A stretch of DNA of 5,561 nucleotides from Deltaproteobacteria bacterium. GTDB lineage: Bacteria; UBA10199; SPLOWO2-01-44-7. The notes under the pieces were generated by a model, which worked only from the letters and a program-made list of their open reading frames with translations, had not been told where the DNA came from and did not search any database. The translations under genes were made by a program, and so were the position numbers. Positions 4,960 through 5,561 of this stretch are shown here, one piece after another; position 1 is the stretch's first letter; every line of letters begins with the position of its first letter. The stretch is from contig JACQMB010000154.1 in assembly GCA_016203765.1 (NCBI GenBank), positions 1-5,561 on the forward strand, written 5' to 3'.

Positions 4960-5561
4960 TTCTTCCCAATTTGGCGCGCCGCCGGGCGGCAGGGTAATCA
5001 CGGGGGGATGGTCTTCGCGGGGGGCGGGGGCGGCTTGGGCCTCCTGCGGCGGAGATGCCTGGGATGGAACTTCAATCAGGGGAGGCCGGCCGGCCTCTTC
5101 TTCCTGTTTCTTTCGCTTCTTTTCCTCTTCGGCTTGCTGTTTGGCCTCTTCCATGGCCTTCTTCTCCAGCATCTTGGCCGCCTTTTCATCTTTGGGGATG
5201 ACAATCGTCAAGGGTTCCTCCTCGGGTTCGGCGGTAATAACCGATTCACCCGCCGCGGCCTCTTTTTTCCCGCTCTCCAGGGGGGCCAAGGCGCCGGGGC
5301 CGGGGCGTCCCGCCAGGATGTCGGCGATATCGGCGTTGTGTCCGTGAATCACAGTCTCGATGTCTGATTTCTCCTTCGGTTTGAAATTCCTGGTCATAAA
5401 CTCAGAGGTCTGCCCCACCTTTCGCTGGAGGACCTTGCTGAAATCGGAGCTGTCCCGGATAATGTGCGGCGTGATAAAAAGCATCAGATTGCTTTTGCTC
5501 TTCTGGTCATCGGTCTGCCTAAACAAAAACCCAAGGATCGGAATGTCCCCCAGCACCGGGA
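4957..5561 (-). CDS. gspD: Type II secretion system secretin GspD, C-terminal end (runs off the right edge)
   Basis: Outer-membrane secretin pore of the general secretion pathway. The frame is open to the window edge; the first in-frame GTG (5556) is an internal Val, not a start. The 200 residues seen begin with the secretin signature PVLGDIPILGFLFRQT (1-16), then KSNLMLFITPHIIRDSSDF (22-40), the last strands of the beta-barrel domain, which favours GspD over other secretins. After this comes a long hydrophilic tail: a Lys/Glu-rich, probably helical stretch (KDEKAAKMLEKKAMEEAKQQ and onward, about 124-155) and a Pro-rich end (ITLPPGGAPNWEE). Many GspD proteins have a C-terminal S domain that binds a pilotin; this tail does not obviously resemble it. 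The gene converges on oppA. Its stop overlaps the right end of the repeat element. Confidence 0.93.
   Translation of the reverse strand, partial: PVLGDIPILGFLFRQTDDQKSKSNLMLFITPHIIRDSSDFSKVLQRKVGQTSEFMTRNFKPKEKSDIETVIHGHNADIADILAGRPGPGALAPLESGKKEAAAGESVITAEPEEEPLTIVIPKDEKAAKMLEKKAMEEAKQQAEEEKKRKKQEEEAGRPPLIEVPSQASPPQEAQAAPAPREDHPPVITLPPGGAPNWEE

Noticed and set aside
5554..5556. GTG as a true start of a small 199-residue gene
   Set aside because: It is the Val inside the secretin signature PVLGDIP, and the frame is open to the edge.

Overview
The window comes from a Gram-negative bacterium: it has the C-terminus of a type II secretion secretin and an exported peptide-binding protein. The gene content suits a deltaproteobacterium-like or environmental (metagenomic) lineage, but I cannot name a taxon from sequence alone.

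Layout. On the minus strand, read right to left from about 2090, there is a compact housekeeping operon: a sigma70-like promoter (2065-2093), an HU/IHF-family DNA-binding protein (2005-1688), dprA (1682-687) and the 5' third of topA (702 to beyond position 1). The first gap is 5 bp and dprA overlaps topA by 16 bp. topA has no stop in the window and is easy to miss, but its TOPRIM motifs are unmistakable. Upstream of the operon is a minus-strand C39-like papain-fold protein (2750-2115), then a divergent plus-strand peptide/oligopeptide-binding protein of the OppA family (2750-4369). A minus-strand gspD C-terminal fragment (4957 to beyond 5561) converges on oppA.

The window carries an unusual load of small repeats, several inside genes. 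(1) A heptamer-based repeat (consensus RGTCCRY on the + strand) occurs in topA (1-50), dprA (862-910) and the signal-peptide region of oppA (2774-2830), each time without breaking the frame. In topA and oppA the heptamers surround a 19-20 bp core (CCCTGAGC..TTGTCGAAGGG), and the core lies in opposite orientations in the two copies. (2) A 16-17 bp GC hairpin occurs twice, once in dprA and once in the HU leader. (3) The roughly 590 bp between oppA and gspD has no credible gene. It is bounded by terminal inverted repeats abutting TA dinucleotides, and its interior consists of three consecutive inverted repeats. As a single strand it should fold into a giant cloverleaf. It looks like a non-autonomous mobile element (MITE-like) and/or a structured RNA locus.

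Functionally, HU, DprA and TopA all act on DNA (compaction, protection and RecA loading of incoming single strands, supercoil relaxation). The right half concerns peptide handling and secretion at the envelope. The repeat invasion is the distinctive feature of the window.
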